A DNA stretch of 64,000 bases from Methylobacteriaceae bacterium (GCA_020638195.1 JACKJC010000003.1:186001-250000), one strand, 5' to 3'. Numbered from the stretch's first letter, positions 1-8,457 are shown. Notes: generated from the sequence alone by a model not told the origin. Made by a program: numbers and translations.

Positions 1-717
1 ATGCTTCTCTATGGCGCGGACCGCGCCGTCGGCTGGCCGCTTCGCCTCGCTCTGGTCGGCGTGCAGCTTGCCGCTTCCGTCACTTTCGGCGGCCGCACGG
101 CCATCGTCCTGTGCATCGTGCTCGGCGCGCCGGCCTTGTTCCGTCCCGCGCTCGATATTCTCTCCGGTCGGCGCTTCGACATGCGTGTCGCCGTCGGCGC
201 GGCGCTGGCCGCGCCTGTCCTCATCGGTGCGATCGTCCTGCTGGCCGAGCGGGGAACGTTCGATGGCTTGATCGAACGATTCTCGGACGACAAGGGATCG
301 GCCGACGCGCGCCTGCTGATCTTCCAGCTCTTCGATTATTTCAGTTTCGACGAATTGTTGTTCGGTCCGGACCAGCAGCGTCTCGCAACGATCCAGAACA
401 CGCTCGGCATCGAATACGGCATCGAGAGTTCGTGGTTCGGCCTGCTGTTCGGGTACGGCGCCTTCATGACGGTGTTCTTCTTGGTCGCCTTCGTCGCGCT
501 GCTCTGGGAGTTCTGGCGGCGCGCGCGGCCCGGCGCCTGGGCGCTGTTCGTCTACATTCTCGTGCAATTGAGTTCGGCCGCGGGCATTTCCGTGAAATCG
601 CTCGTCTTCGACCAGTTCATCGTGCTGCTTCTGATCTTCTATTGCGAAATGCCGCGCGCGGAGCCTTCGCGCGCGCCGACGCGGCGCGCCCGGCGTTTCG
701 CGGCGGAGCGCGGCTGA
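1..717 (+). CDS. Exopolysaccharide polymerase/ligase-like membrane protein, C-terminal part (VpsF/O-antigen polymerase type)
   Basis: The gene is open at the left edge. The first in-frame Met is at base 1, but the true start is probably upstream. The visible 238 residues contain about six hydrophobic membrane segments and a loop with Arg/Asp residues (around 85-105) between the third and fourth, as in O-antigen polymerase or ligase families that join oligosaccharide repeat units at the inner membrane. It is followed, with a one-base stop/start overlap, by a flippase gene, and then by a convergent WecG-type glycosyltransferase, which fits an exopolysaccharide export locus. The family assignment rests on topology and context, because the N-terminal half is missing. 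Confidence 0.6.
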   Translation: MLLYGADRAVGWPLRLALVGVQLAASVTFGGRTAIVLCIVLGAPALFRPALDILSGRRFDMRVAVGAALAAPVLIGAIVLLAERGTFDGLIERFSDDKGSADARLLIFQLFDYFSFDELLFGPDQQRLATIQNTLGIEYGIESSWFGLLFGYGAFMTVFFLVAFVALLWEFWRRARPGAWALFVYILVQLSSAAGISVKSLVFDQFIVLLLIFYCEMPRAEPSRAPTRRARRFAAERG

Positions 718-2156
718 TGTCGCGCTCGCTGTTCAGAAACACGATTCTCTATCTGCCAGCGCAGGTGCTCGGGCCTTTCGTGCAATTCGCGGTCATGATC
801 GCGTGGACGCATCTGCTCGCGCCCGCCGCCTTCGGCGTCGTCACCTTCGTCATCGCCGCGCAGGAACTGACCGCGCTGATCGGTCTTGTCTGGTGGTCTC
901 TCTATGTCCTGCGCTTTCGCCAGCGATACGAGGGCGAAGGCGACGAACGATTTCGCGCCATGGACGGAAGCATGGCGCTCTACGGATCGGCGACGCAGAT
1001 CGTCTTCGCGCCACTCTGCCTGCTCGCCGTCGGCGCCGTAGCCGATCTCGCGACCAGTCTTTCCGCCGCAGCCTATCTCGTCACGCGGCTTCTGGTCGTT
1101 CACTACAGCGAATGGGCGCGTTCGCAGCATCGCATCAGCGCCTATACCGCCGCGCAATTTTCCGGCCCCATCCTCGGCTCCGGCCTGTCCGTGCTCGCGC
1201 TGATCGTGGTCGGCGCGACGCCGGCGGTCGTCTTCTGCTCCATGGCGCTCGGTCAGGCGGCGGGCGCCGCGGCCGTCATGGGCGCGCTCGGCGTACGCCC
1301 GCGGATCGGCGTTTTCGATCGCGCGATCTTCCGCGAAGCGCGGCGCTATGGCGCGCCGCTCATCTTGTCAGGCCTTTTCGCATGGGCGGCGATCAATGGC
1401 ATTCGCGTGCTCGTCGAAGCTGGCGCCGGCGCGGTCGGCCTCGGTCTGCTTTCGGCGGGCTGGGGGCTCGGCCAGCGCATCGCCAATTTTATCGCCATGC
1501 TCTGCACCGCGGCGGCCTTTCCGCTGGCCGTCGACCGGATCGAGGCGGGCGATCGCAAGGGCGCGCTGGAGCAGGTCTCGCTCAACGGCACGCTGATGCT
1601 GGCGCTGCTCACGCCGGCCACTGTCGGCGTCTCGGTTCTCGCCGCGCCGCTGGTCGATCTCCTGATCGCCGCCGATTATCGCGCCGTGACGACGGTCGTC
1701 TTTCCCGTCGCCGCCGCCGCTGGCGCGATCCGCACCTACAAGACGCACACGACCGATCAGGCCGGCATGTTGCTCGAGCGCACGGCGGCGCTCACCGTCT
1801 CCAATTTCGCCGACGCCGTTCTCACCCTGCTCGGCGCGGCGATCGGCCTCGCCTACGGCGGTATCGAGGGCGCGGCGATCGGTTGCCTCGGCGGAACCGC
1901 GCTGGCCGCGTTCGGAGCGGTCGTCTATTCGAAGCGCTGGCTCGACCTGCCGATCGATTTCGGCGCGACCCTGCGGATCGGCGTCGCGGTCTGTTGCATG
2001 TTCGCCGTTCTGGTTCTGACGCCGGCGCCGAGCGGCGCGCTCGCCATCGCCATGAAGATAATGCTCGCCGCCGCCTGCTACGGCGCGGCGATCATCGCGC
2101 TCTTCCCGGCGCTGCGGCGTTTCCTGACGGTGCGGTTGGCGGCGCGCTTTAGCTGA
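717..2156 (+). CDS. Polysaccharide flippase (Wzx/MATE-like)
   Basis: A 479-residue integral membrane protein with about 12-14 hydrophobic segments across its length. The N-terminus (MSRSLFRNTILYLPAQVLGP) is typical of the polysaccharide biosynthesis/flippase superfamily, which moves lipid-linked sugar units across the inner membrane. The ATG at 717 shares one base with the upstream TGA (TGATG), so I chose this start over an in-frame upstream Met that lies inside the polymerase gene. The stop abuts the stop of the next, convergent gene. The sugar transported cannot be told from sequence. Confidence 0.85.
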   Translation: MSRSLFRNTILYLPAQVLGPFVQFAVMIAWTHLLAPAAFGVVTFVIAAQELTALIGLVWWSLYVLRFRQRYEGEGDERFRAMDGSMALYGSATQIVFAPLCLLAVGAVADLATSLSAAAYLVTRLLVVHYSEWARSQHRISAYTAAQFSGPILGSGLSVLALIVVGATPAVVFCSMALGQAAGAAAVMGALGVRPRIGVFDRAIFREARRYGAPLILSGLFAWAAINGIRVLVEAGAGAVGLGLLSAGWGLGQRIANFIAMLCTAAAFPLAVDRIEAGDRKGALEQVSLNGTLMLALLTPATVGVSVLAAPLVDLLIAADYRAVTTVVFPVAAAAGAIRTYKTHTTDQAGMLLERTAALTVSNFADAVLTLLGAAIGLAYGGIEGAAIGCLGGTALAAFGAVVYSKRWLDLPIDFGATLRIGVAVCCMFAVLVLTPAPSGALAIAMKIMLAAACYGAAIIALFPALRRFLTVRLAARFS

Positions 2157-2933
2157 TCAGTCGCGCGGCGGCGCGGCGACCGCGAGCCCGTGCGCGGGCT
2201 GCGCGATCAAGGCGAGAGGCAGGCGGCGCAGCGCGATCAGCAGGAAAACTTCCGCGCAGCGCCAGTAGCGTGGCGCGAGGCGCAGCGGATCGGATGTCAT
2301 GCGCCACGCCCATTCCATGCCGAGACGCTGCACCCAGCGCGGCGCGCGTTTCACGGCGCCGGAGATGAAGTCGAGAGCGGCGCCGACGCAGACGAAACCG
2401 ACGCCGGGGCAACGCTCCTTCAGCGCATGGGACACGAGTTCCTGCTTCGGCGCGCCGAGGCAGACGAAGCAAAGCCGCGCGCCGGAGACGCGGATTCGAC
2501 GCGCCAGGGCGTCTATCGCCGAGCCATCCTCGGGCTCGATGATGGAAGAATCCGCGCCGGCGATGTTCAGGCGCGGGCTCCTCTCGCGCAAGGCGTCGAG
2601 CGCGCGCTCCTGCACATGCGCCTGCGGACCGATGAAGAAGACGGGAATGCCCGTTTCCGCCGCCTTTACACACAGCGGCATGGTCAGGTCGGCGCCGGTC
2701 GTACGCTGAAGCCTCACGCCGCGCCGCCGGAAATACCAGACGATCGGCCAGCCGTCGGCGGACACCAGATCGGCTGCCGCGTAGCAACGGCGGAACGGGC
2801 CGCTGCCGCGCAGCTTCACGACATGGTCGAGATTGAGCGTGAACAGCGTGAAGGCGCGACCCTCTTCGAGCCGCGCCAGAACGGCCTCCAGCGCCTGCTG
2901 TGGCGCGAAGAGATTGACCCGGACGGCGCTCAC
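2157..2933 (-). CDS. WecG/TagA/CpsF family glycosyltransferase
   Basis: A 258-residue protein with the family signatures TGADL (79-83), GAPKQE (160-165), VGAALDFISG (183-192) and a KRAPRWVQRLGMEW box (195-208). WecG/TagA/CpsF enzymes transfer N-acetylmannosaminuronic acid, ManNAc, glucose or similar sugars to a lipid-linked acceptor at the inner face of the membrane. Its start overlaps the stop of the small upstream gene by four bases (ATGA), so the two are probably translationally coupled. The specific donor sugar is unknown. Confidence 0.9.
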   Translation of the reverse strand: MSAVRVNLFAPQQALEAVLARLEEGRAFTLFTLNLDHVVKLRGSGPFRRCYAAADLVSADGWPIVWYFRRRGVRLQRTTGADLTMPLCVKAAETGIPVFFIGPQAHVQERALDALRERSPRLNIAGADSSIIEPEDGSAIDALARRIRVSGARLCFVCLGAPKQELVSHALKERCPGVGFVCVGAALDFISGAVKRAPRWVQRLGMEWAWRMTSDPLRLAPRYWRCAEVFLLIALRRLPLALIAQPAHGLAVAAPPRD

Positions 2934-3325
2934 GACCGCTCGCTATATTTTGCGGCGCGCAGGCGCGCGGCGATCTGGAAATCAGCTATTCGTGACAGGC
3001 CGCGCGCGACCGCGAAGGTTCGCGCGAACCGTGGCGTGGCCGGCGACGCGCCGCCGAGTCGGCCGAGTTTCGCAAGCGCGTCGGAGAGCAGGGCGGTCGT
3101 CGCTCCGCCCGTCATGCGATCGATCAGCGCGATTTCCGACGACGCCAGCGCAATGGTCGCAACGGCTTGCGGCGCGACGCGCGCGAGCGCGACCAGATAG
3201 ATCGCCCGGCGCGCCAGCAGCGCGACGATCGCTGCGCGATGAACGAGCGCGAGCGCCCCGGCCGAAGGCAGGGCCGGCGCGCCGCGAAACATGTCGGAAT
3301 GGGCCCTGGCGGCCTCGATGTTCAT
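2930..3325 (-). CDS. Hypothetical protein of the exopolysaccharide cluster
   Basis: A 131-residue, Ala-rich protein (MNIEAARAHSDMFRGAP start) that I do not recognise. The start at 3325 has an AGAGGG-like ribosome site upstream. The reading frame continues open to 3601, but that extension is Arg-rich and looks non-coding. The central stretch (about residues 25-75) is hydrophobic and helical without a clear transmembrane signature. The four-base overlap with the glycosyltransferase gene is the main evidence that it is real. It could be a small cluster-specific accessory protein. Confidence 0.55.
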   Translation of the reverse strand: MNIEAARAHSDMFRGAPALPSAGALALVHRAAIVALLARRAIYLVALARVAPQAVATIALASSEIALIDRMTGGATTALLSDALAKLGRLGGASPATPRFARTFAVARGLSRIADFQIAARLRAAKYSERS

Positions 3326-3579
3326 TTTTCCGTTTCCCTCTGTCCGTCCGGAATGACGGGGCAGGCGATGCGCCGTCGGCCTGCTCGCGGAATTGACCCG
3401 CTCCGGCCGATCGGCGCAATTCAATTCAAAATTAATAGTTATTTTACCAATTGCCCGGCTTCCGGTTGCGTCGCGCCCGGCCGGCGCATGGCAGGCGCGA
3501 GCGCAATGCGCGGCCCGCGCCTTGCGGCGACGGCCAGATGCGGGGACATTGCGCGCCCCTGTTACCGAGACCGCTCCAC

Positions 3580-4830
3580 ATGAATCCCTCGTCCGCGCCA
3601 ACAGATCCGCGCCATGCGCCGGACGGCGCCTACGCCAATACCCGGCTCGTCCTCTCGCTGGTCATCGCGACGCTGCTGGCGGCCGGCATGTGGTCGATCG
3701 TCGTCATCATGCCGAAGGTCCAGGCCGATTTCGGCGTCGGCCGCGCGGCGGCCTCCATGCCCTATACGCTGTCCATGGTGGGTTTCGCCGTCGGCGCCAT
3801 GGTTCTCGGCCGCTGGGCGGACCGTGTCGGCATCGTCCTGCCGCTCGCTGTGTCGGCGCTCGTGCTGGCGCTCGGCTTTCTGGTCGGCGGCCTGTCGCCC
3901 GGCATCGAGTTATTCGCCGCAGCCCATCTGCTGATCGGTTTCGGGTCGGCGGTCGGCTTCGGCCCGCTCATCGCCGACATTTCCCACTGGTTCGTGAAGC
4001 GGCTGGGCCTTGCGGTCGTCATGGTGGCGTCGGGCAATTATGTCGGCGGCGCCATCTGGCCGCTCGTCATCAACCAGACCGTGCCGGCCTTCGGCTGGCG
4101 CCACACCTATGTCGGGCTCGGCCTGTTCGTAGCCGCGCTGGTCCTGCCGCTGTCTCTGGCGCTCGGCCGCCGCCCGGCCGAACACACCTATGCGGCCGCC
4201 GCCAAGGCCACCGCCGCCGCGCAGGCCAATCTCGGCCTGTCGGTGCGCACGCTGATGACGCTGCTGTCGATCGCGGGCGTCGCCTGCTGCGTCGCCATGT
4301 CCATGCCGCAGGTCCATATTGTCGCCTATTGCAGCGACCTCGGCTATGGCGTGGCGCGCGGCGCGGAAATGCTGTCGCTGATGCTCTTCCTCGGCATCTT
4401 TTCGCGCGTCGCCTCGGGCTACGTGTCGGATCGTATCGGCGGTGCGAAAACGCTGCTGATCGGCTCGGTCATGCAGGGCGTGGCGCTGCTGCTCTATCTC
4501 TTCTTCGACGGGCTGACGTCGCTCTATGTCGTCTCGGGGATATTCGGCCTGTTTCAGGGCGGCATCGTGCCCATGTACGCCGTCATCTGCCGCGAACTTC
4601 TGCCGCCGCGCGAAGCCGGCGCCCGCATCGGCGTGCTGGTAACGGCGACCATCGTCGGCATGGCCTTCGGCGGCTATTTTTCCGGCCTCATATTCGACTG
4701 GACCGGATCCTACGGCATGGCCTTCCTGAACGGCGTGCTGTGGAACGCGGTCAACGTGTCGATCGTCGGCTGGCTAGTGTGGAAGCAGATGCGGCAAGGC
4801 AGGCAAGGGCGCGTCGCGGCGGCCGAATGA
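3580..4830 (+). CDS. MFS transporter
   Basis: A 416-residue, 12-segment major facilitator protein. A short polar N-terminus is followed by the first membrane helix at about residues 18-45. The loop between segments 2 and 3 carries the MFS-type GRWADRVG signature (about residues 87-94), and the equivalent loop of the second half reads SGYVSDRIGG. It is divergent from the exopolysaccharide genes and convergent with the L,D-transpeptidase. The substrate is not evident. The ribosome site is weak, but the ATG at 3580 matches the normal family N-terminus. Confidence 0.85.
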   Translation: MNPSSAPTDPRHAPDGAYANTRLVLSLVIATLLAAGMWSIVVIMPKVQADFGVGRAAASMPYTLSMVGFAVGAMVLGRWADRVGIVLPLAVSALVLALGFLVGGLSPGIELFAAAHLLIGFGSAVGFGPLIADISHWFVKRLGLAVVMVASGNYVGGAIWPLVINQTVPAFGWRHTYVGLGLFVAALVLPLSLALGRRPAEHTYAAAAKATAAAQANLGLSVRTLMTLLSIAGVACCVAMSMPQVHIVAYCSDLGYGVARGAEMLSLMLFLGIFSRVASGYVSDRIGGAKTLLIGSVMQGVALLLYLFFDGLTSLYVVSGIFGLFQGGIVPMYAVICRELLPPREAGARIGVLVTATIVGMAFGGYFSGLIFDWTGSYGMAFLNGVLWNAVNVSIVGWLVWKQMRQGRQGRVAAAE

Positions 4831-4837
4831 CGCCGGG

Positions 4838-5635
4838 CTATAGCACCACCACCCGCGCGCCCTTGGACACGCGCCGATAGAGATCGACCACGTCCGAGTT
4901 CAGCATGCGGATGCAGCCCGACGACACCGCCTTGCCGATCGTGTCGGGCTCGTTCGTCCCGTGGATGCGGAACAGTGTGTCCTTCGAACCCTTGAACAGG
5001 TAGAGGGCGCGGGCGCCGAGCGGGTTTTCGATCCCGCCCTCCATGTGGTCGGGCAGGTCGGGCCGGCGCAGCAGCATGTCCTTGGGCGGCGTCCAGCCCG
5101 GCCAGTAGGCCTTGCGGCCGACATGCGCGACGCCCTTCCAGCCGAACCCCTGCCGCCCCACGCCGATGCCATATTCCATCGCCCGTCCGCCGCCGAGCGA
5201 CAGGTAGAGTTTTCGCGCATGCGTATCGACGGTGATAACGCCGGGCTTCTGGCCGGTCGGATCGGCGACCGCGGCGCGCGTCTGCTCGCTCCAGTCGATG
5301 TCGGAATCATAGTCGGCCGCGGTGGAATAGGCGGGATCGGCGTCTGCCGGCAGCGCCGCCGTCGCGCGGCCCCGACGCGGCCCGAGCTGGCGCGGTCGGC
5401 CGGGCACATCCAGACGGTCGAGATCGTCGTCGCTGAACGCGCGGCGACCCGGCCGCGCCAGCGGCCGTCTGTAGGCGTAATCGTCATCGTCGAAATCGGC
5501 GTCTGGCGCGCGTTGCCGCCCATAGACCGGCGGCCCCGGCCAGACCGGCGTCACGCCCTGCGCGGCGGCGGTTTGCGCGCTCAGGGGCAGGGCGAGGGGC
5601 AGACACAAGAACAGCAAGGCAAGGTTACGCGCCAT
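4838..5635 (-). CDS. L,D-transpeptidase, YkuD family, secreted
   Basis: A 265-residue protein with a signal peptide (MARNLALLFLCLPLALPLSA, cleavage near residue 26). A low-complexity Asp/Arg-rich linker follows, then a C-terminal YkuD domain (about 130-265) with HGTNEP, 10 residues, then the catalytic motif SSGCIRM. Such enzymes form 3-3 crosslinks in peptidoglycan or attach proteins to it in the periplasm. I chose the Met at 5635 because it starts a proper signal peptide. An in-frame Met lies 11 codons upstream. Confidence 0.9.
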   Translation of the reverse strand: MARNLALLFLCLPLALPLSAQTAAAQGVTPVWPGPPVYGRQRAPDADFDDDDYAYRRPLARPGRRAFSDDDLDRLDVPGRPRQLGPRRGRATAALPADADPAYSTAADYDSDIDWSEQTRAAVADPTGQKPGVITVDTHARKLYLSLGGGRAMEYGIGVGRQGFGWKGVAHVGRKAYWPGWTPPKDMLLRRPDLPDHMEGGIENPLGARALYLFKGSKDTLFRIHGTNEPDTIGKAVSSGCIRMLNSDVVDLYRRVSKGARVVVL

Positions 5636-5771
5636 GGCCGGTCTCCAGAATTTCGAACGTTCCGCCACGCTAGAAAGCCAATGTGGCGGGATACTGTCCC
5701 CGCCGCGCCGGGTATGCGACGGGCGTTTGGAGTTAGGGTTACGCTGTGGGGCGCGATTTCAAGGCTTTGCA

Positions 5772-5818
5772 TGGTGCTGCGAGAGAGGATTGAACTCTCG
5801 ACCTCTCCCTTACCAAGG
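5772..5818 (-). repeat. attL: displaced 3' fragment of tRNA-Thr
   Basis: A 47-bp exact copy of 23276-23322, covering the tRNA from the anticodon stem to the CCA end. It lacks the acceptor 5' strand and the D arm, so it is not a functional tRNA. The tRNA reads leftward with its 5' half at the right end of the element, so this copy is the original host 3' end displaced by integration. Confidence 0.95.
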
Positions 5819-5852
5819 CCACCGGTCGGGAAGCTAGTGCGTTGAACATGCT

Positions 5853-6899
5853 CTATTTCCCGGATTTTTTCGGTCGATTTTCCCCCAGTTCTCCCCCGGT
5901 GGCGTTCCAAGGCAGCTTCGCAATGCTTTCGGCGTGCTGTTCGACGTTGCTGTGAGCGTATCGGAAGACCATCGTCGGCGTCTTCCATCCGCCAAGGGCC
6001 TGTAGCTTCGCAAGGTCGCGGTTGAGTTGGTAGTGCCACGTGGCCCAGGTATGGCGGCAATCGTGAACTCGGAAGTTCGCGATGCCTGCGCGCCGACACG
6101 CCGCAGCGAAGCCCGTCCTGATCCGGGTGCCCGCCGACGTGTCGTCCGCGCGCTTGGGGCGGGCGTAGGGCTCCCCGGAGGCCGTGCGGAAGACCTCGTC
6201 CTCGCGGTGATTGAGGGCCGCCAGTTCATGCACGACACGGGGATGCAGGGGGACGCTGCGCGGATCGCCGTTCTTGGTGCGCGGGAACGTCACCTGCGGC
6301 GTCTCTAAGTTCACATTCTTCCAGTCCAGCCACAGGGCCTCGCCGGCTCGCGCGCCGGTGTAGAGAAGGAAGATTACGAGGGGGCGCAGGTGGGGCGAGC
6401 AGTTTGCAATTAATTGCTCGGCTTCGTCGGGCGTGATCCATCTGACGACCCCCTTCGGCTTCTTGGGCCGGGCGATGATCGGCGTGTTGCACCATCCCTT
6501 GCGCGCGGCGTGATGCAGCACCTTGGAGACGATGCCATAGACCTGACGGTCGCGTGTCGCGGGCCCGGCGTTCGGCAACAGCTTCATCGCCGCCATGTCG
6601 ATTGCATGCTGGTCCACGTGGCGCAGCAGCGTCGTGCCGAAGTGCGCGAGAACCGGGGCCATGTGTCGCTTGTCGCCGCGCCCGTGTTCGAGATAGTCCG
6701 CCACGGCGTGGGCGAAGGTGACGGTCGCGACCTTGCCGTAGACCTTCTCCTTGAACAGTTCGGCCTCTCGCGCGGCCCGCATTTCCTCGGCTAGGGCTTT
6801 GTCAGAAGTTTGAGTGCTTTCTTCATAGCGGATGCCGCTGATGGTGCCCCGGATGACCCAGAACTTGCTTTTGCGACGCTTGACGATTTTGAGAGGCAT
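5853..6899 (-). CDS. int: Tyrosine recombinase (phage integrase)
   Basis: A 348-residue integrase with an N-terminal arm-binding-type region (1-55), a SAM-like core-binding domain (about 60-140) and a catalytic domain. The active-site set is complete: Arg184 (GARAGE), Lys209, His279 and Arg282 (HDCRH), Trp305 at the His/Trp position, and nucleophile Tyr314 (VFRYAHS). It sits 34 bp inside attL and presumably catalyses recombination at the tRNA-Thr repeat. Its start overlaps the end of the excisionase-like gene by 109 bp in another frame. The ATG at 6899 matches the usual N-terminus of this family (MPLKIVKRRKSKFWVIRGTI). Confidence 0.95.
   Translation of the reverse strand: MPLKIVKRRKSKFWVIRGTISGIRYEESTQTSDKALAEEMRAAREAELFKEKVYGKVATVTFAHAVADYLEHGRGDKRHMAPVLAHFGTTLLRHVDQHAIDMAAMKLLPNAGPATRDRQVYGIVSKVLHHAARKGWCNTPIIARPKKPKGVVRWITPDEAEQLIANCSPHLRPLVIFLLYTGARAGEALWLDWKNVNLETPQVTFPRTKNGDPRSVPLHPRVVHELAALNHREDEVFRTASGEPYARPKRADDTSAGTRIRTGFAAACRRAGIANFRVHDCRHTWATWHYQLNRDLAKLQALGGWKTPTMVFRYAHSNVEQHAESIAKLPWNATGGELGENRPKKSGK
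5880..5897. repeat. Candidate integrase arm-type site, left arm
   Basis: A TTCCCCCA octamer followed by a related C-rich run lies in the last codons of the integrase gene. The same octamer occurs four times exactly (plus one 7/8 match) at 23164-23230, just inside attR. In the circular element both groups flank the crossover site. The role is inferred from position. Confidence 0.45.
6406..6417. repeat. Element-specific palindrome GCAATTAATTGC
   Basis: A perfect 12-bp palindrome inside the integrase gene, spanning codons of Leu-Ile-Ala-Asn. It is one of nine related sites in the element. Confidence 0.7.
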
Positions 6900-7126
6900 G
6901 ACGGGAACGCTCCATACAGACGCGGAATGTCGTCATCGCTGAACAGGACGTGGCGACCGGCTTTCTTGCCGATGCCGTGCGCGCGGGCGTGGCGAAGGAT
7001 CGTGGCCTCGCTCAGGCCGGGGAAGACGCCATCAAGGACAAGCTGACGGGCCGTCCGAAAGCGAGGCCCGCGCCGTTTGACGGGCGCGGGACCAAGCGGC
7101 GGCAGTCGGGCGAGTGTGGACGTCAT
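6791..7126 (-). CDS. Putative excisionase/helix-turn-helix DNA-binding protein
   Basis: A 111-residue basic protein. Residues about 25-75 read as a MerR/excisionase-like winged helix (LSEATILRHARAHGIGKK, then a RHVLFSDDDIPRLYG wing). The C-terminal 35 residues are low-complexity Ser/Ala and overlap the integrase start in another frame. The start at 7126 overlaps the upstream stop by four bases (ATGA). Small DNA-binding proteins directly upstream of integrase genes commonly act as recombination directionality factors, so an Xis role is likely but inferred. Confidence 0.6.
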   Translation of the reverse strand: MTSTLARLPPLGPAPVKRRGPRFRTARQLVLDGVFPGLSEATILRHARAHGIGKKAGRHVLFSDDDIPRLYGAFPSCLSKSSSVAKASSGSSGAPSAASAMKKALKLLTKP

Positions 7127-7365
7127 GCGTCTTCCCACGGTCCGCCGTATTCGACTTCCTCGCGACTGATAAGGCGGTCATCTGCCATTTGGATTGCAAG
7201 GCTGTACGCTTCGTCTTTCGCACTCTCGCGATCGTCTTCATCACCTTCGGCATAGCCGACCGGATGCAGGGTTTCCGTGTCGGCGCTATCGATGACGTAG
7301 AACGCGCGCTTTGCGACGTCTTCGTAGACCGTGATCTTCCGGGGTTCGTCCGCAACAATGTCCAT
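7123..7365 (-). CDS. Small hypothetical protein of the element
   Basis: An 80-residue acidic protein (MDIVADEPRKITVYEDVAKR). The N-terminal half is predicted beta-strand and the C-terminal half is an acidic helix (EGDEDDRESAKDEAYSLAIQ). Family not recognised. The start at 7365 is preceded by GGAGTG. An upstream extension to 7443 is possible but has no ribosome site. It ends in an ATGA overlap with the excisionase-like gene, so it belongs to the leftward regulatory-integrase operon. Confidence 0.6.
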   Translation of the reverse strand: MDIVADEPRKITVYEDVAKRAFYVIDSADTETLHPVGYAEGDEDDRESAKDEAYSLAIQMADDRLISREEVEYGGPWEDA

Positions 7366-7439
7366 CTTGGGCACTCCATTCCAAGTCGAGCATGATCGCT
7401 CGCTGAGACGGCCCCCGAAGGAGCCGTCTGGACGAACGG

Positions 7440-7730
7440 TCACGCCGCCATTTGTTTCGAAATGGAGGTCACAATGTCGCTGAAATAGGCCTCGTATTCC
7501 TCCAGCGTAACCGTAGCGTTCTTGGGAGGGGAGAATTGCATGCTGATTTCCATGTCATCAGTCGTCATTTCGACGAAGTAGGACTGAAAACCTTCATACC
7601 ACTGCACATGAATGTCTTTGACGTATTGACAGATCGTCGCCAATTCTTGGATCCGCTCTAAGACATTGAAAAATTCAATGTTCTCCAACAGATCGAGCTG
7701 TTCGATCTTTTCGCTGGATTTCGACGCCAT
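7440..7730 (-). CDS. Small hypothetical protein of the element
   Basis: A 96-residue acidic protein starting MASKSSEKIEQLDLLENIEF, with a strong AGGAG ribosome site 8 bases upstream. A GTG three codons earlier would overlap that site. It is mixed alpha/beta and has no motif I recognise. Base composition is more AT-rich than its neighbours. It lies between the ribbon-helix-helix regulator and the integrase module in one leftward operon. Function unknown. Confidence 0.65.
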   Translation of the reverse strand: MASKSSEKIEQLDLLENIEFFNVLERIQELATICQYVKDIHVQWYEGFQSYFVEMTTDDMEISMQFSPPKNATVTLEEYEAYFSDIVTSISKQMAA

Positions 7731-7788
7731 AACACTCACTCCTACTAGCCGGGGCTGTTGGATCGGCGGCCCGGCAACGCCGAACTTG

Positions 7789-7965
7789 TCACGCGGCTTT
7801 GTCGGTGGCGGGCTTAGACGGGGTCGGGTCTGCCTTCATCGCCCTTTCGATGATCGTCAGGATTTCGCTGTTTAGGCTTCGGCGGTTCGCGTCCGCGCCG
7901 GCCTTGAGCTTCACCTTCATGCGGAGCGGCATACGGACAGTGAGCTTGATTTCGTCTGCGGTCAT
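7789..7965 (-). CDS. Arc-family ribbon-helix-helix DNA-binding protein
   Basis: A 58-residue protein with the Arc-type layout: a short beta-strand (IKLTVRMPLRMK, residues 6-17), helix A (VKLKAGADANRRS) and helix B (LNSEILTIIERAMK). Arc-like dimers insert their paired strands into the major groove and usually repress their own promoter. The start at 7965 follows a GAAGG ribosome site. An extension to 8031 would cover the operator-like palindrome and is unlikely. It heads the leftward operon that ends with int and is divergent from a second ribbon-helix-helix gene. Confidence 0.8.
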   Translation of the reverse strand: MTADEIKLTVRMPLRMKVKLKAGADANRRSLNSEILTIIERAMKADPTPSKPATDKAA

Positions 7966-7992
7966 TACCTTCACCTCAGTTGACCCACTATG

Positions 7993-8023
7993 ATGCCACC
8001 ACAATATGGTGTCATTTTGTGGT
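7993..8023. promoter_or_regulatory. Operator-like nested palindromes between divergent ribbon-helix-helix genes
   Basis: A 23-bp dyad at 7993-8015 has 9-bp arms that match at 8 positions (ATGCCACCA and TGGTGTCAT) around a 5-bp centre. A second, perfect 7-bp inverted repeat (ACCACAA/TTGTGGT) occupies 7998-8004 and 8017-8023. The site lies in the 111-bp gap between the two starts, as expected for an operator controlling both promoters. Which regulator binds it is inferred. Confidence 0.65.
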
Positions 8024-8076
8024 CTGGTCAAGGTCGGGACGACGGTGCTAACTGCCAGCGATAGGTCGAGTGGTTA

Positions 8077-8376
8077 ATGGGGCACCCGATGACGGTATGG
8101 ATGAAGATGACGCTGCGCCTCCCGCTCCAAGTGCACACGGCGTTGTCGGACGAAGCAAAGCGGACAGGTTCATCGTTGAACCAAGTCATCGTTGACCGCC
8201 TGAACGCTTCAGTCGGCGGGGCGTACATAAGTGAAGCCGAAGCGAACGATGCGCGTCTGGTGCAGCGGGTGAGCGACCTCGAAGCGCGCGTCGCCGCGCT
8301 TGAGAAGCCCGCCAGCGTCGAGCTGCCTGAAGCCTCGACGTCCTTGGCGTTCCTCAAGAAGGGGAGGAAGAAATGA
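8077..8376 (+). CDS. Ribbon-helix-helix regulator with coiled-coil tail
   Basis: At most 99 residues. The segment MKMTLRLPLQVHTALSDEAK followed by TGSSLNQVIVDRLNASV is a clear Arc/CopG-type ribbon-helix-helix. A predicted coiled coil follows (VQRVSDLEARVAALEK, about residues 62-77), then a basic tail. In-frame Met codons at 8077, 8089, 8101 and 8107 make the exact start uncertain, and the last would give the shortest typical protein. It leads the only rightward operon of the element and overlaps the next short frame by ATGA. Confidence 0.75.
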   Translation: MGHPMTVWMKMTLRLPLQVHTALSDEAKRTGSSLNQVIVDRLNASVGGAYISEAEANDARLVQRVSDLEARVAALEKPASVELPEASTSLAFLKKGRKK

Positions 8377-8438
8377 GCTGGGATCAGAGCGCTTCGGACG
8401 CGCTGCCGAAAGCGACTGTCGTCAAGGTGTCGGCTTGA
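8373..8438 (+). CDS. Possible 21-residue leader peptide
   Basis: A short frame (MSWDQSASDALPKATVVKVS plus one residue). Its ATG overlaps the stop of the ribbon-helix-helix gene (ATGA) and follows a strong GGGGAGG ribosome site. It could be a translated spacer or a leader coupled to the nuclease gene 47 bp downstream. The support is positional only. Confidence 0.3.
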   Translation: MSWDQSASDALPKATVVKVSA

Positions 8439-8457
8439 GTAAAACGCAGTTTCCAGC

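Noticed and set aside
5772..5850. Second tRNA-Thr at the left end
   Set aside because: Only the 3' 47 bases match; the acceptor 5' strand and D arm are absent. It is attL.
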